Below are positions 7,675 to 14,732 of a stretch of 64,000 nucleotides of DNA, one piece after another. The notes under the pieces are model-generated. The model saw nothing but the letters and a program-made list of their open reading frames with translations, was not told the DNA's origin and searched no databases. Both the position numbers and the translations under genes were made by a program. The stretch is from Bacteroidales bacterium (GTDB lineage: Bacteria > Bacteroidota > Bacteroidia > Bacteroidales > CAIWKO01): the NCBI GenBank assembly GCA_023228145.1, contig JALOBU010000008.1:1-64000 (forward strand). Reading direction: 5' to 3'. The stretch's first letter is position 1, and every line of letters begins with the position of its first letter.

Positions 7675-8370
7675 TTATTTTATCACAATCAATTTTTTGC
7701 AGACGCTCTTTTGCCCTGTCGTCTGTAACTGGCAGTAATACATACCCGAGGCAATGTCTTCTGTCGAGATGAGCAGCGTTGTAAATGTTCTGTCTATCGT
7801 AAAACGCTTTATCTCGTTACCTTGTAAATTGTAAAAAACTATTACACCATTATTTACACCCAGCGGTAAAGCATATTTTATTGTAACTTCGTTAGTCGTT
7901 GGGTTAGGAAATAAACCTATGCCAGTCTCATTTTCCATTTCTGAAATGCCATTTAAGTAATGGCAAGGATTTACGTATTCGTTTATAATATATGATGTGT
8001 CTTTTGTATTTTTATTACTTATTGTAAAATTTACAGACCCAATATAGGTGGTATCTTGAGGCATCGCAGAATAAAATTGATAAATTTCTGCAACATAGTT
8101 TGCATTAGTCAGTCCTGCAATCGTTACTTTAAAATCCAACAGACAGCTGCATGTCGCTAAGTCATACATTGTATCTGTTTCATAAAGTTTTATTTGATTG
8201 TTGTCGATATAATAATGCCAAATATTCATTTCTGCTACACAATTTCGAAATGCATTACTGTCTAATATAGTTACGGTATCATGTTTAACTGTGGCGAAAA
8301 GCATATCATATTGCTGTGAAAAAGCAGAAATACTCACAAACATGAAAAGTGCAATAAATATTTTTTTCAT
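7675..8370 (-). CDS. Secreted protein with T9SS type A sorting domain
   Basis: 231 residues. There is a signal peptide (MKKIFIALFMFVSISAFSQ) and a middle domain of about 120 residues without recognised family, with cysteines at DLATCSCLLDF. A T9SS type A C-terminal domain follows (GLFPNPTTNEVTIKY, FYNLQGNEIKRF, IASGMYYCQLQT, ending KKLIVIK). It is a single-gene unit, with site S8 just downstream and the compact site A upstream. Predicted to be surface-exposed or released; function unknown. Confidence 0.8.
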   Translation of the reverse strand: MKKIFIALFMFVSISAFSQQYDMLFATVKHDTVTILDSNAFRNCVAEMNIWHYYIDNNQIKLYETDTMYDLATCSCLLDFKVTIAGLTNANYVAEIYQFYSAMPQDTTYIGSVNFTISNKNTKDTSYIINEYVNPCHYLNGISEMENETGIGLFPNPTTNEVTIKYALPLGVNNGVIVFYNLQGNEIKRFTIDRTFTTLLISTEDIASGMYYCQLQTTGQKSVCKKLIVIK

Positions 8371-8426
8371 TTCTTTAGTTTTTATTATTTACTGGTAATT
8401 ATATATGTCTTTTTTTCAATGAACGC

Positions 8427-8830
8427 TAACGATTGTTTTGCCGCAAGTTCATTTACAAATACTTACAAACGACAACAAATAGTTTTTTTATTTACAAATA
8501 TAATTTATTAAAATTAATTATCAGATAAATGTTTTGTATTTTTAGTGAAAAATAAAAAACCTAACTATTGTTTTTTCTGACGGTAAATATTATGGTGTTT
8601 GTTTTTATTCCCGCCACAAAAAAGGTCTGTAAGTGTTGATTTCACAGGCCTTTCATTTTTTTGAGCAACATAACCTGTCGAACTTGTAATTAGCTCATAA
8701 TATTCTTAATGGCAAATCTGGGGTTGATAATTTGCTAAAACTTACGCGGCTTATGCTTTCTGGCCTTTTCGGCCAATAGGGTGGTGTATTCTGGTGTGGT
8801 TCCGCAGCAACCGCCTGTTACCAACTGGGC
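8427..8830 (-). repeat. Direct repeat copy A: compact attC-like site plus metH 3'-end fragment
   Basis: The left 58 bases (8427-8484) form an imperfect palindrome, TAACGATTGTTTTGCCG ... CGACAACAAATAGTT, with an inner pair around AAGTTCATTTACAAATACTT. To the right the repeat carries the terminator hairpin at 8624-8650 and, on the minus strand, the last codons of a homocysteine methyltransferase (GGCCGTTPEYTTLLAEKARK, stop at 8735-8737). Copies B (12080-12487) and C (20839-21215) are over 90 percent alike by eye. Copy C belongs to the intact gene. Confidence 0.8.
8624..8650 (-). terminator. Rho-independent terminator in repeat copy A
   Basis: GGTCTGT pairs with ACAGGCC around a TGTTGATT loop. 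T runs flank it on both strands (TTTTTTGTGGC on the minus side). The same hairpin recurs in copies B and C, downstream of the Hcy methyltransferase 3' end. Confidence 0.7.
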
Positions 8831-8875
8831 GTTCTTATCTGTCAATGGTTTGAGATAATTTTTCAATTTAGTCTT
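8735..8875 (-). pseudogene. Fragment of homocysteine methyltransferase (metH-type) 3' end
   Basis: The minus strand reads LKPLTDKNAQLVTGG, CCGTTPEYTTLLAEKARK, then HKPRKF and a stop. This is the zinc-cysteine motif GGCCGTTP and tail of an Hcy S-methyltransferase. The intact gene at 21146 has LVNIAGGCCGTTPEY, so this copy comes from a related but not identical allele. Nothing upstream of about 50 codons remains. Confidence 0.7.
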
Positions 8876-9084
8876 TCCTTTATTCAGTCTTTAAAGAATT
8901 TAGTTTTTTAGTGTCGGTATAGTCAGGGTTGGTAATAAAGACAAGCTCCCTGCCTGCCGCCTACAAGCCCTTTAATGGGTAGGCAGGTGGCAGGTTTGGG
9001 TTTCAGCGTTGTCAGGTGAGACCTGTCAATGTGCTTGGCTGTGGGCTTGCTGTCTTCTTTTTCTAAGAATTTCAATTGAATAAA
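8876..9084. other. Degenerate stretch between repeat A and ORF6N gene
   Basis: On the minus strand a short frame ends ELVFITNPDYTDTKKLN and SLKTE plus stop (about 8890-8955), which looks like the tail of a lost gene. A GC-rich inverted segment (CTGCCTGCCGCC ... GGTAGGCAGGTGGCAG) lies at about 8950-8995. No intact gene is seen. Confidence 0.35.
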
Positions 9085-9636
9085 TTATTTTGCGTCTTTT
9101 TTCTTTTTAATGGTGTGTTTGAATTTTAACACTGCAAAATTTAATTCAATAGATGTTTCAGTTTCATTTAGGTCAAGGTCATTATCCAAAATCTCTGCAA
9201 TTATTTCACCGCTTTTCTGTAACAGATTTTTTTTATTTTTATCATCTTTAATTTCCGAAAGTTTTTTGACGTTCCGTGTCAGTTCTTTTATTTTTGCAAA
9301 GGTCTCAATAATGGTTAGAGTTGTTTGAGTCGCTTTATTACTTTTCATTATTGTTGCAAGCATATATAAACCCCTTTCGGTAAAAGCTTTAGGAAGTTTG
9401 GTTTTTCCACCTTTTATTGAAGTCGAAAATTTCGACTTCAATGTATTCCATTCATTATTAGTCAAAACAATAATATACCCATCAGGGAATTTATCCGGAT
9501 TATTACTAACAGCTTCATTAACTCTTTTGGTTTCTACACCATAAAGTTCAGCAACATCACTGTCTAAAAGAACTTTCTGATTTCTAATTTCGATAATTTT
9601 ACTTTCTACTTCTTCAAGTCTGATAATTGCTGTCAT
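9085..9636 (-). CDS. ORF6N domain protein (phage antirepressor-like)
   Basis: 183 residues. The first 100 are an ORF6N domain: IIEIRNQKVLLDSDVAELYGVETKRVNEAVSNNPDKFP, then the W-containing NNEWNTLKSKF, and TKLPKAFTERGLYMLATIMK. ORF6N is a DNA-binding module first known from phage antirepressors and also common as lone genes in Bacteroidetes chromosomes and genomic islands. The C-terminal part is helical and charged (KIKELTRNVKKLSEIKDDKNKKNLLQ). No phage structural genes are nearby, so it is read as an island gene rather than prophage. The start ATG at 9636 gives the usual domain start. Confidence 0.8.
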   Translation of the reverse strand: MTAIIRLEEVESKIIEIRNQKVLLDSDVAELYGVETKRVNEAVSNNPDKFPDGYIIVLTNNEWNTLKSKFSTSIKGGKTKLPKAFTERGLYMLATIMKSNKATQTTLTIIETFAKIKELTRNVKKLSEIKDDKNKKNLLQKSGEIIAEILDNDLDLNETETSIELNFAVLKFKHTIKKKKDAK

Positions 9637-9767
9637 AATTTATCATGTATAAATTCTATCTCAAAGATATAAAATAAAATATGCTGAAACATTTTTGAAA
9701 CTTTTCTTAAAAATAATTTATACTAAAACTATTTTCAAAATTTATTACGGTGCGAGATTTTATAATA

Positions 9768-9803
9768 AAAAACTCCTACTAACTTATTTAGCAGGAGTTT
9801 TAA
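9768..9803. terminator. Bidirectional terminator
   Basis: AAAACTCCTACTAA pairs with TTAGCAGGAGTTTT around a short CTTAT loop, with A/T tails on both sides. It lies just downstream of the SH3-domain gene (9822-10400) and upstream of the ORF6N gene, ending the former. Confidence 0.75.
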
Positions 9804-9821
9804 AAAATCCGATAATAGTTA

Positions 9822-10400
9822 CTATTTACAGTTTACTTTATTTATCCAACCCTTTTTACCGCCCAATAATTGCAAACATGACCAATCGCCTTTCTTTTCA
9901 AGAACCACAAATTCTTTTCCCCCAGGTATTTTTGCTACTACTGCTGTGTTTGGGTCGGGTTCTGTATAAACATCAATCCTGTCGGAATCCTTGCCTTTGG
10001 TTGTTATTTTTTCAGCTAAAGCCGTTGCTGATGTCTGGAAGTCATACTTCTCAAAAGTTACACCCATACTTTGAAGTGTCTTCCACATTTCTAGGCTTTT
10101 CTTAGCATTCGTATAATGTTTTCCGTATTTTTTAGCATCAATCTGATTGGCAATTTCCATATAGTTAAGGCAATTTTCAGCATCACCGGTCATGTCGTAT
10201 AAATAAGCCAGATTAAATGCAGCCGAAGCATTATAATTATCAGCATCGTAAATTGCTTTGTAAACAGCATAAACGCTTTGTAGATCGTCATTCTTAAAAT
10301 AATCATCTATGTTCTTTACCTTATCTTTAAACTCATCTACTTTAATTTTTTGAAATTCGTATTTACAATAAACATAATGTGGAGCAAAATAATCAACCAA
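9822..10400 (-). pseudogene. TPR / SH3-like domain protein, 5' truncated
   Basis: About 192 residues remain. Residues 35-110 form a TPR-type helical array (YAVYKAIYDADNYNASAAFN, LAYLYDMTGDAENCLNYM). The C-terminal 60 residues form a bacterial SH3 domain (RIDVYTEPDPNTAVVAKIPG, EFVVLEKKGDWSCLQLLGG, KKGWINKVNC). The open frame continues upstream of the nominal TTG start (LDAGLTTLSFKLVDYF), without a signal peptide or good start, up to the junction at about 10430. There it meets a GrpB-family remnant in another frame. It is therefore a 3' fragment of a longer envelope protein, unless a non-standard start is used. Confidence 0.6.
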
Positions 10401-10417
10401 TTTGAAAGATAATGTTG

Positions 10418-10510
10418 TTAAACCTGCATCAAGATATCAATCGTTGGTTTTGCTTTTAATCCAGGAATTGCCGTACTTCCAATATGGTCAATTTTTATTA
10501 TTTTATTGTT
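10418..10510 (-). pseudogene. GrpB-family (UPF0157) fragment
   Basis: The minus strand reads IKIDHIGSTAIPGLKAKPTI and then DILMQV before a stop at 10418-10420. HIGSTAIPGLKAKPTIDIL is the diagnostic N-terminal motif of GrpB/UPF0157 nucleotidyltransferase-like proteins, which are normally about 170 residues. Only about 27 codons survive, between the DUF3788 gene and the truncated SH3 gene. Confidence 0.75.
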
Positions 10511-10521
10511 TTATGTGTTTA

Positions 10522-10950
10522 TTATTTTAGTAATTTTTTATATTTTATTATTTTTTTAGCATCATCAATCTGTTCAATTCTATTCATATTAATTACTAAA
10601 GGAATCAATTTGCCAATATTTTTACTTTGACTAAATTCTTCTTTAATTCTCTCATCAATGTTGAGTTCATTGACTCCTGAACAATTTTTTTCAGTAAAAT
10701 AGAATCCTAATTTGAAATACAGGTTCCAAATTGATAACCAAAATACAGTTTTCTTTTTATAGCAGACTTTACATAGCCATGATTTTCCATCATTATAATA
10801 TCTCCATTCGAGTGTTAATCCCAAATCGGTATCAGTAATAATTTCAATAAACTCATTAAAAACTTTATAAATATCATCTCCAAGGGCATTTTCCAGAACT
10901 TCTTTTGTTGGAAATATACTTGAATCTCTTAACAAAATTTCTTCCATCAT
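10522..10950 (-). CDS. DUF3788 family protein
   Basis: 142 residues, a full-length match in pattern to DUF3788. It has the N-terminal IFPTKEVLENALGDDIYKVF, the central LEWRYYNDGKSWLCKVCYKK and TVFWLSIWNLYFKLGFYFTE, and a helical C-terminal part (IKEEFSQSKNIGKLIPLVI). The family is cytoplasmic and of unknown function, possibly related to YdhG/DUF1801-like proteins, and common as single mobile genes in Bacteroidetes and Firmicutes. Site S9 begins 43 bases upstream and a GrpB remnant lies just downstream. Confidence 0.8.
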   Translation of the reverse strand: MMEEILLRDSSIFPTKEVLENALGDDIYKVFNEFIEIITDTDLGLTLEWRYYNDGKSWLCKVCYKKKTVFWLSIWNLYFKLGFYFTEKNCSGVNELNIDERIKEEFSQSKNIGKLIPLVINMNRIEQIDDAKKIIKYKKLLK

Positions 10951-10992
10951 TTTATGAATAATTAAATATTGTAGAATGTATTACATAGCACA

Positions 10993-11121
10993 TAACGTTC
11001 CGGGGCTTTGCAGCGGGCGGAACTTGAACATTCCCGCCGTGTCAACCCGTCCATAAAATTAATTAATTTTCCATATGTTTCAAGTTTTTCCCGCATTCCG
11101 CCTGAGGCAAAGCCCCTGTTA
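10993..11121 (-). repeat. attC-like palindromic site S9 (129 bp, same family as S8)
   Basis: Same length and over 90 percent identical by eye to the site at 7520-7648, including the GGGGCTTTGC/GCAAAGCCCC arm and the inner GCGGGCGGAACTTGAA. It starts 44 bases after the stop of the T9SS gene at 11166-12053 and ends 43 bases before the DUF3788 start. The genes on either side differ from those at S8, so the site moved or was copied independently of the gene. Confidence 0.65.
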
Positions 11122-11165
11122 CCAGCCGTTATTAATTCATTATTCTGTTGTTTCGTTCACAAACG

Positions 11166-12053
11166 TTATAACTTTAAAACTCTTCCAGTTGCATATTTTC
11201 CATCATTTCCTTTGACTTTTAATAAATAAATTCCGTGAGGATATTCAGTCATATCAAAGTCAATCGGCGAGAATTTAATATCTGTCTTTGATGAAATATA
11301 TTTTCCAAGATAATCCAGAATTTCAATAGAATAGGGTAGGACTCCCTTATAATCAATTTGGATTTTGTCATTTGTCGGATTTGGAAATATATACAGAAAT
11401 ACATCCTCTGTTTCATCTTCTTCTATTCCGCCAAAATGAATGTAACATTGGCCATTAAAATACGGACTGGTGTTGGTATAGGTTTGAAAATAATCTTTGT
11501 GTGCACATAAAAGAAGCGTGCCTTCTCCACCAAATGTCGTGCTCTGATATCTCTGAAATATAATTCCGATGTCTGGACCAATACCCTCGATAAACCTAAA
11601 GTGTTCGCCAGTTCCAAGTATAAGATAATAGTTGCTTGAAGATAGTATCAAAATTTTATTGCCACTTTCAAACATTACAGAATCTACAATTGCTATGGAA
11701 TCATGATACAATTGATGTTTAACAATAAAAGTATCGCCAATGTTAAGACTTAAGTCCATAACCAAATTCTCGTCAGTTTCATAGCTACTTAAATACCATA
11801 CTCTGCCAGTTATAGTATCCTCCCTGATGAATCCATCAAAACCATGCTGTCCATTTACAGCTTTGTAATATTGTCCATTAATCATCGTGTCAGAAGATAC
11901 AACGAGAGAATCTGTTTCTACCCAGTCAGGCATTGTATGAAAAGCAACATTCCATGATGTTTGTGTTTGTCCAAATATTGATTTATATGGTTGCCCTATT
12001 GTTGTCCCTGCGGTTACTGTCAAAAAGAAAGAAATGATAAATAGTTTTTTCAT
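11166..12053 (-). CDS. Secreted protein with T9SS type A sorting domain
   Basis: 295 residues. A signal peptide (MKKLFIISFFLTVTAGTTIG) is followed by a beta-rich domain of about 190 residues (DTMINGQYYKAVNGQ, DTITGRVWYLSSYETDENLVMDL, IGDTFIVKHQ). This pattern is seen in many uncharacterised Bacteroidetes secreted proteins. The C terminus is a type A sorting domain (YIFPNPTNDKIQIDYKG, ILDYLGKYISS, YPHGIYLLKVKG, ending GRVLKL). No enzymatic motif is seen. It is flanked by attC-like sites on both sides. Confidence 0.85.
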   Translation of the reverse strand: MKKLFIISFFLTVTAGTTIGQPYKSIFGQTQTSWNVAFHTMPDWVETDSLVVSSDTMINGQYYKAVNGQHGFDGFIREDTITGRVWYLSSYETDENLVMDLSLNIGDTFIVKHQLYHDSIAIVDSVMFESGNKILILSSSNYYLILGTGEHFRFIEGIGPDIGIIFQRYQSTTFGGEGTLLLCAHKDYFQTYTNTSPYFNGQCYIHFGGIEEDETEDVFLYIFPNPTNDKIQIDYKGVLPYSIEILDYLGKYISSKTDIKFSPIDFDMTEYPHGIYLLKVKGNDGKYATGRVLKL

Positions 12054-12079
12054 GATTTAAGGTTCTTTATAATGGCTAG

Positions 12080-12487
12080 TAACTATTGTTTTGCCGCAAG
12101 TTCATTTACAAATACTTACAAACGACAACAAATAGTTTTTTTATTACAAATATAATTTATTAAAATTAATAATCAGATAAATGTTTTGTATTTTAGTGAA
12201 AAATAAAAAACCTAACTATTGTTTTTTCTGACGGTAAATATTATGGTGTTTGTTTTTATTCCCGCTACAAAAAAGGTCTGTAAGTGTTGATTTCACAGGC
12301 CTTTCATTTTTTTGAGCAACATAACCTGTCGAACTTGTAATTAGCTTATAATATTTTTAATGGCAAATCTGGGTTTGATAATTTGCTAAAACTTACGCGG
12401 CTTATGCTTCCTGGCTTTTTGGGCTAACAAGGTGATGTATTCTGGTGTGGTTCCGCAGCAACCGCCTGTTACCAACTGGGCGTATTC
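12080..12487 (-). repeat. Direct repeat copy B: compact attC-like site plus metH 3'-end fragment
   Basis: The compact palindrome occupies 12080-12137 (TAACTATTGTTTTGCCG ... CGACAACAAATAGTT), the terminator hairpin is at 12275-12302, and the Hcy methyltransferase tail (stop at 12386-12388) ends in KHKPRKF. Upstream of the zinc motif it reads LIKEYAQLVTGG, slightly different from copy A. Homology stops at about 12487, directly before the orphan fragment at 12505. Confidence 0.8.
12275..12302 (-). terminator. Rho-independent terminator in repeat copy B
   Basis: Same GGTCTGT / ACAGGCC hairpin and T tract as in copies A and C. Confidence 0.65.
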
Positions 12488-12504
12488 TTTTATCAACATT
12501 CAAG

Positions 12505-12843
12505 TTAACTATTATTAAATATATAAGGTTTGAAGGCACTGTTTTCCTTTAGAATTTTTGCCCAACTTCTTTTTTCGCTTGTCCAATACTTAAATTCAGG
12601 TTGTACATAAACTAAGTTTAATAAGTCAAACCAATCATTATTTTTGAATTTTCTTCCAGGTTGAGTATCTAATTGTTTGAAGTACTCATCCCATGCGGTA
12701 ATAAAAAAATCCAGTCTTTCCCATTGTTTGTCATTTATATCTATTACGATATCTTTTTTGTATTTATCTCTGTAATATTCAGAAATTAATAAAAAGAAAA
12801 AAGGCTTCTGTGTTTGTATAATAGTGAAGAGTAAAGAGCCCTT
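12505..12843 (-). pseudogene. Orphan 3' gene fragment, unknown family
   Basis: An open minus-strand frame of 112 codons without a usable ATG. It starts after a stop at 12844-12846 and reads KGSLLFTIIQTQKPFFFLLI, then EYYRDKYKKDIVIDIND. Later come WERLDFFITAWDEYFKQLD, WFDLLNLVYVQPEFKYWTS and KRSWAKILKENSAF. The composition and amphipathic pattern are those of a real protein. I do not recognise the family. It is bounded on the left by repeat B, so it looks like a 3' gene end truncated on its 5' side. Confidence 0.5.
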
Positions 12844-13307
12844 TTATTAAAATCTTCCTGTATTTGTAAGCTGTTAGGCTGTTAGAGATTGTATTATTGC
12901 GATCAGATATTTTTATGTAATGTCTGAACGAAAATTCCATTTTTTTCTCCGCCTATCCCCGTAAGCATATGCTTCAACTTAAGAATTTGTAAAAAGGCTG
13001 AAGCCCTATTCGAATAATATTAAAATGAGGTATAGGCTCGGTCGGGCAGACCCGACTGATCCACCAGTTTTCTAGGACAGTCGGGCAAGCCTCGAAACTG
13101 AACTTTTCGATTCAAACACTGGATTTCCACTCAGACACTATTTAATGCAATCACTCGAAAAATTAAAAAATTGCTAATTTCATTTATTTTATTTATTTTT
13201 GATGTACCAGTAATTTATAATCAGAAAAAAATAAAATCAAATTTTACAAAATTTCTTCGGTCAATTTCTTCTTATAGGATAAGAATTCTTATCATTATAA
13301 TGAATGT
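12844..13307. other. Gene-free stretch
   Basis: No gene or RNA is recognised. There is a GC-rich inverted segment (GGTCGGGCAGACCCGACTG at about 13039 and GGACAGTCGGGCAAGCC at about 13074). Unlike the array sites it lacks TAAC/GTTA ends. Confidence 0.3.
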
Positions 13308-13386
13308 TTTTGCATCAATTTATCTATACCGGTTTATAAATGATAATATCATTATAAAATCAGGTAAATTGGTAATATTAAAATAG
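13308..13386 (+). pseudogene. Remnant of a T9SS type A sorting domain end
   Basis: The last 24 codons before the TAG at 13384-13386 read FASIYLYRFINDNIII and KSGKLVILK. This matches the end of the gene just downstream (GIYLYRFVKNNNIVKAGKLVIIK). The upstream part of the frame (13171-13307) shows no domain. It is a leftover C-terminal tail, ten bases before the start of the next secreted-protein gene, and suggests earlier duplication or loss in this cluster. Confidence 0.6.
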
Positions 13387-13396
13387 TTTAACGACC

Positions 13397-14674
13397 ATGA
13401 TGAACAAACTAATATTTTTTATTATTGTCTTATTCTATTTTACATGTAAAAATACCATTGCCCAGTATAATTATGTACCAAACCCGAGCTTTGAGGAATA
13501 TGATTCTATTCCTTTATACTTATCTGACTCAACTATTCATAGTTACTATTATATTCCTAAATATTGGTTCTTGCCAGTTTCTTGTGGCAATATGACTTAT
13601 TTTAATGCATTATTAAATAATGTAAGTCTGTTTTGGGGTGTACCTCAAAATCCTTGGACATACACATACCCGTATGATGGTAACGCATATGCAGCTATGA
13701 ATTTATTTGTTATTCACACAAGTGAATATAGAAATTATCATGAGATACAATTAAAAGATACCCTTAAACAAAATAAGCGCTATTGTGTAAGTTTTTACAT
13801 TACATTAGCTGATTCAAGTGATATCACAATCGATAAAATAGGAGCATATTTCAGCTGCGATTCTGTTTTGTATTATTCAAATAATCCTGGGCCTTGTTTA
13901 TTATTAGAAAATCCACAAGTTAAAAACAGCCCTGAAACATTTTTTGATTTACCTGATAAATGGTATAGAATAGCCGGTTCATTTGTTGCCTCAGGTGGCG
14001 AAAAGTATCTTACTATAGGTAACTTTAATAGTGACCAGAATACGAATTATACATGGATGCCTGATACTAATAACGTAATTAATCCATGGGCATATTTCTT
14101 ACTTGATATGGTAACAGTAATGGAATGCGATACCAATGTAATAATTATAGATGCCTTTGCAGGCAATAAGGATTCTATATGCAAAGGCGATAGCATTATG
14201 CTGGGGCAGCAGGATACCACGCTAAGCGAGTATGAGTTTCACTGGCTGCCCGAAAGCGGGCTTAACGACCCCTGGGTGCAAAACCCCATAGCATCACCAG
14301 CGCAAACCACCACTTACACCCTAACCCAAACATATTTCGGTGCCAATGCCACCTACGATACTGTTACTGTCAGCGTAATAGACTGCAGCAGCTCCATTAA
14401 TACCATCAACGATAATGCGGATATGCAAATTAAACTGTATCCAAATCCTGCCAAAGACCAATTAAGCATTTCTTACACAAATACCGAAAACATTACGGAT
14501 GAATTATTGTTTGAAGTATATGATTTGCCGGGTAAAAAACTGATTACAAATTATATTACAGCAAACCAGCAGCTAACAATCAGCACACGCGAACTGGGGC
14601 AGGGTATTTATTTATACCGCTTTGTTAAAAACAACAATATTGTTAAAGCCGGCAAATTGGTAATAATTAAGTGA
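13397..14674 (+). CDS. Secreted surface protein, NPSFEEY domain, Ig-like domain, T9SS type A sorting domain
   Basis: 425 residues. A signal peptide (about 1-22) is followed by a beta-sandwich-like domain starting YNYVPNPSFEEYDSIPLY (about 23-235). This domain is common in Bacteroidetes secreted proteins and probably a carbohydrate-binding-type fold. An Ig/PKD-like module follows (DSICKGDSIMLGQQDTTLS, FHWLPESGLNDPWVQNPIA, TTTYTLTQ, about 250-330). The end is a type A sorting domain (KLYPNPAKDQLSISY, LGQGIYLYRFVK, LVIIK). It is paralogous to the next gene but with a different sorting-domain class. The GC content rises in the Ig-like part, hinting at modular exchange. Confidence 0.85.
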   Translation: MMNKLIFFIIVLFYFTCKNTIAQYNYVPNPSFEEYDSIPLYLSDSTIHSYYYIPKYWFLPVSCGNMTYFNALLNNVSLFWGVPQNPWTYTYPYDGNAYAAMNLFVIHTSEYRNYHEIQLKDTLKQNKRYCVSFYITLADSSDITIDKIGAYFSCDSVLYYSNNPGPCLLLENPQVKNSPETFFDLPDKWYRIAGSFVASGGEKYLTIGNFNSDQNTNYTWMPDTNNVINPWAYFLLDMVTVMECDTNVIIIDAFAGNKDSICKGDSIMLGQQDTTLSEYEFHWLPESGLNDPWVQNPIASPAQTTTYTLTQTYFGANATYDTVTVSVIDCSSSINTINDNADMQIKLYPNPAKDQLSISYTNTENITDELLFEVYDLPGKKLITNYITANQQLTISTRELGQGIYLYRFVKNNNIVKAGKLVIIK

Positions 14675-14732
14675 TTTATAATATTTGTAGAAATTGTAGC
14701 TAATTATTACAAACACACCTTTTATTAAAGCA

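Noticed and set aside
9085..9636. ORF6N gene as sign of a prophage
   Set aside because: No phage integrase, terminase, capsid or tail genes occur nearby; ORF6N genes are common outside phages in Bacteroidetes.
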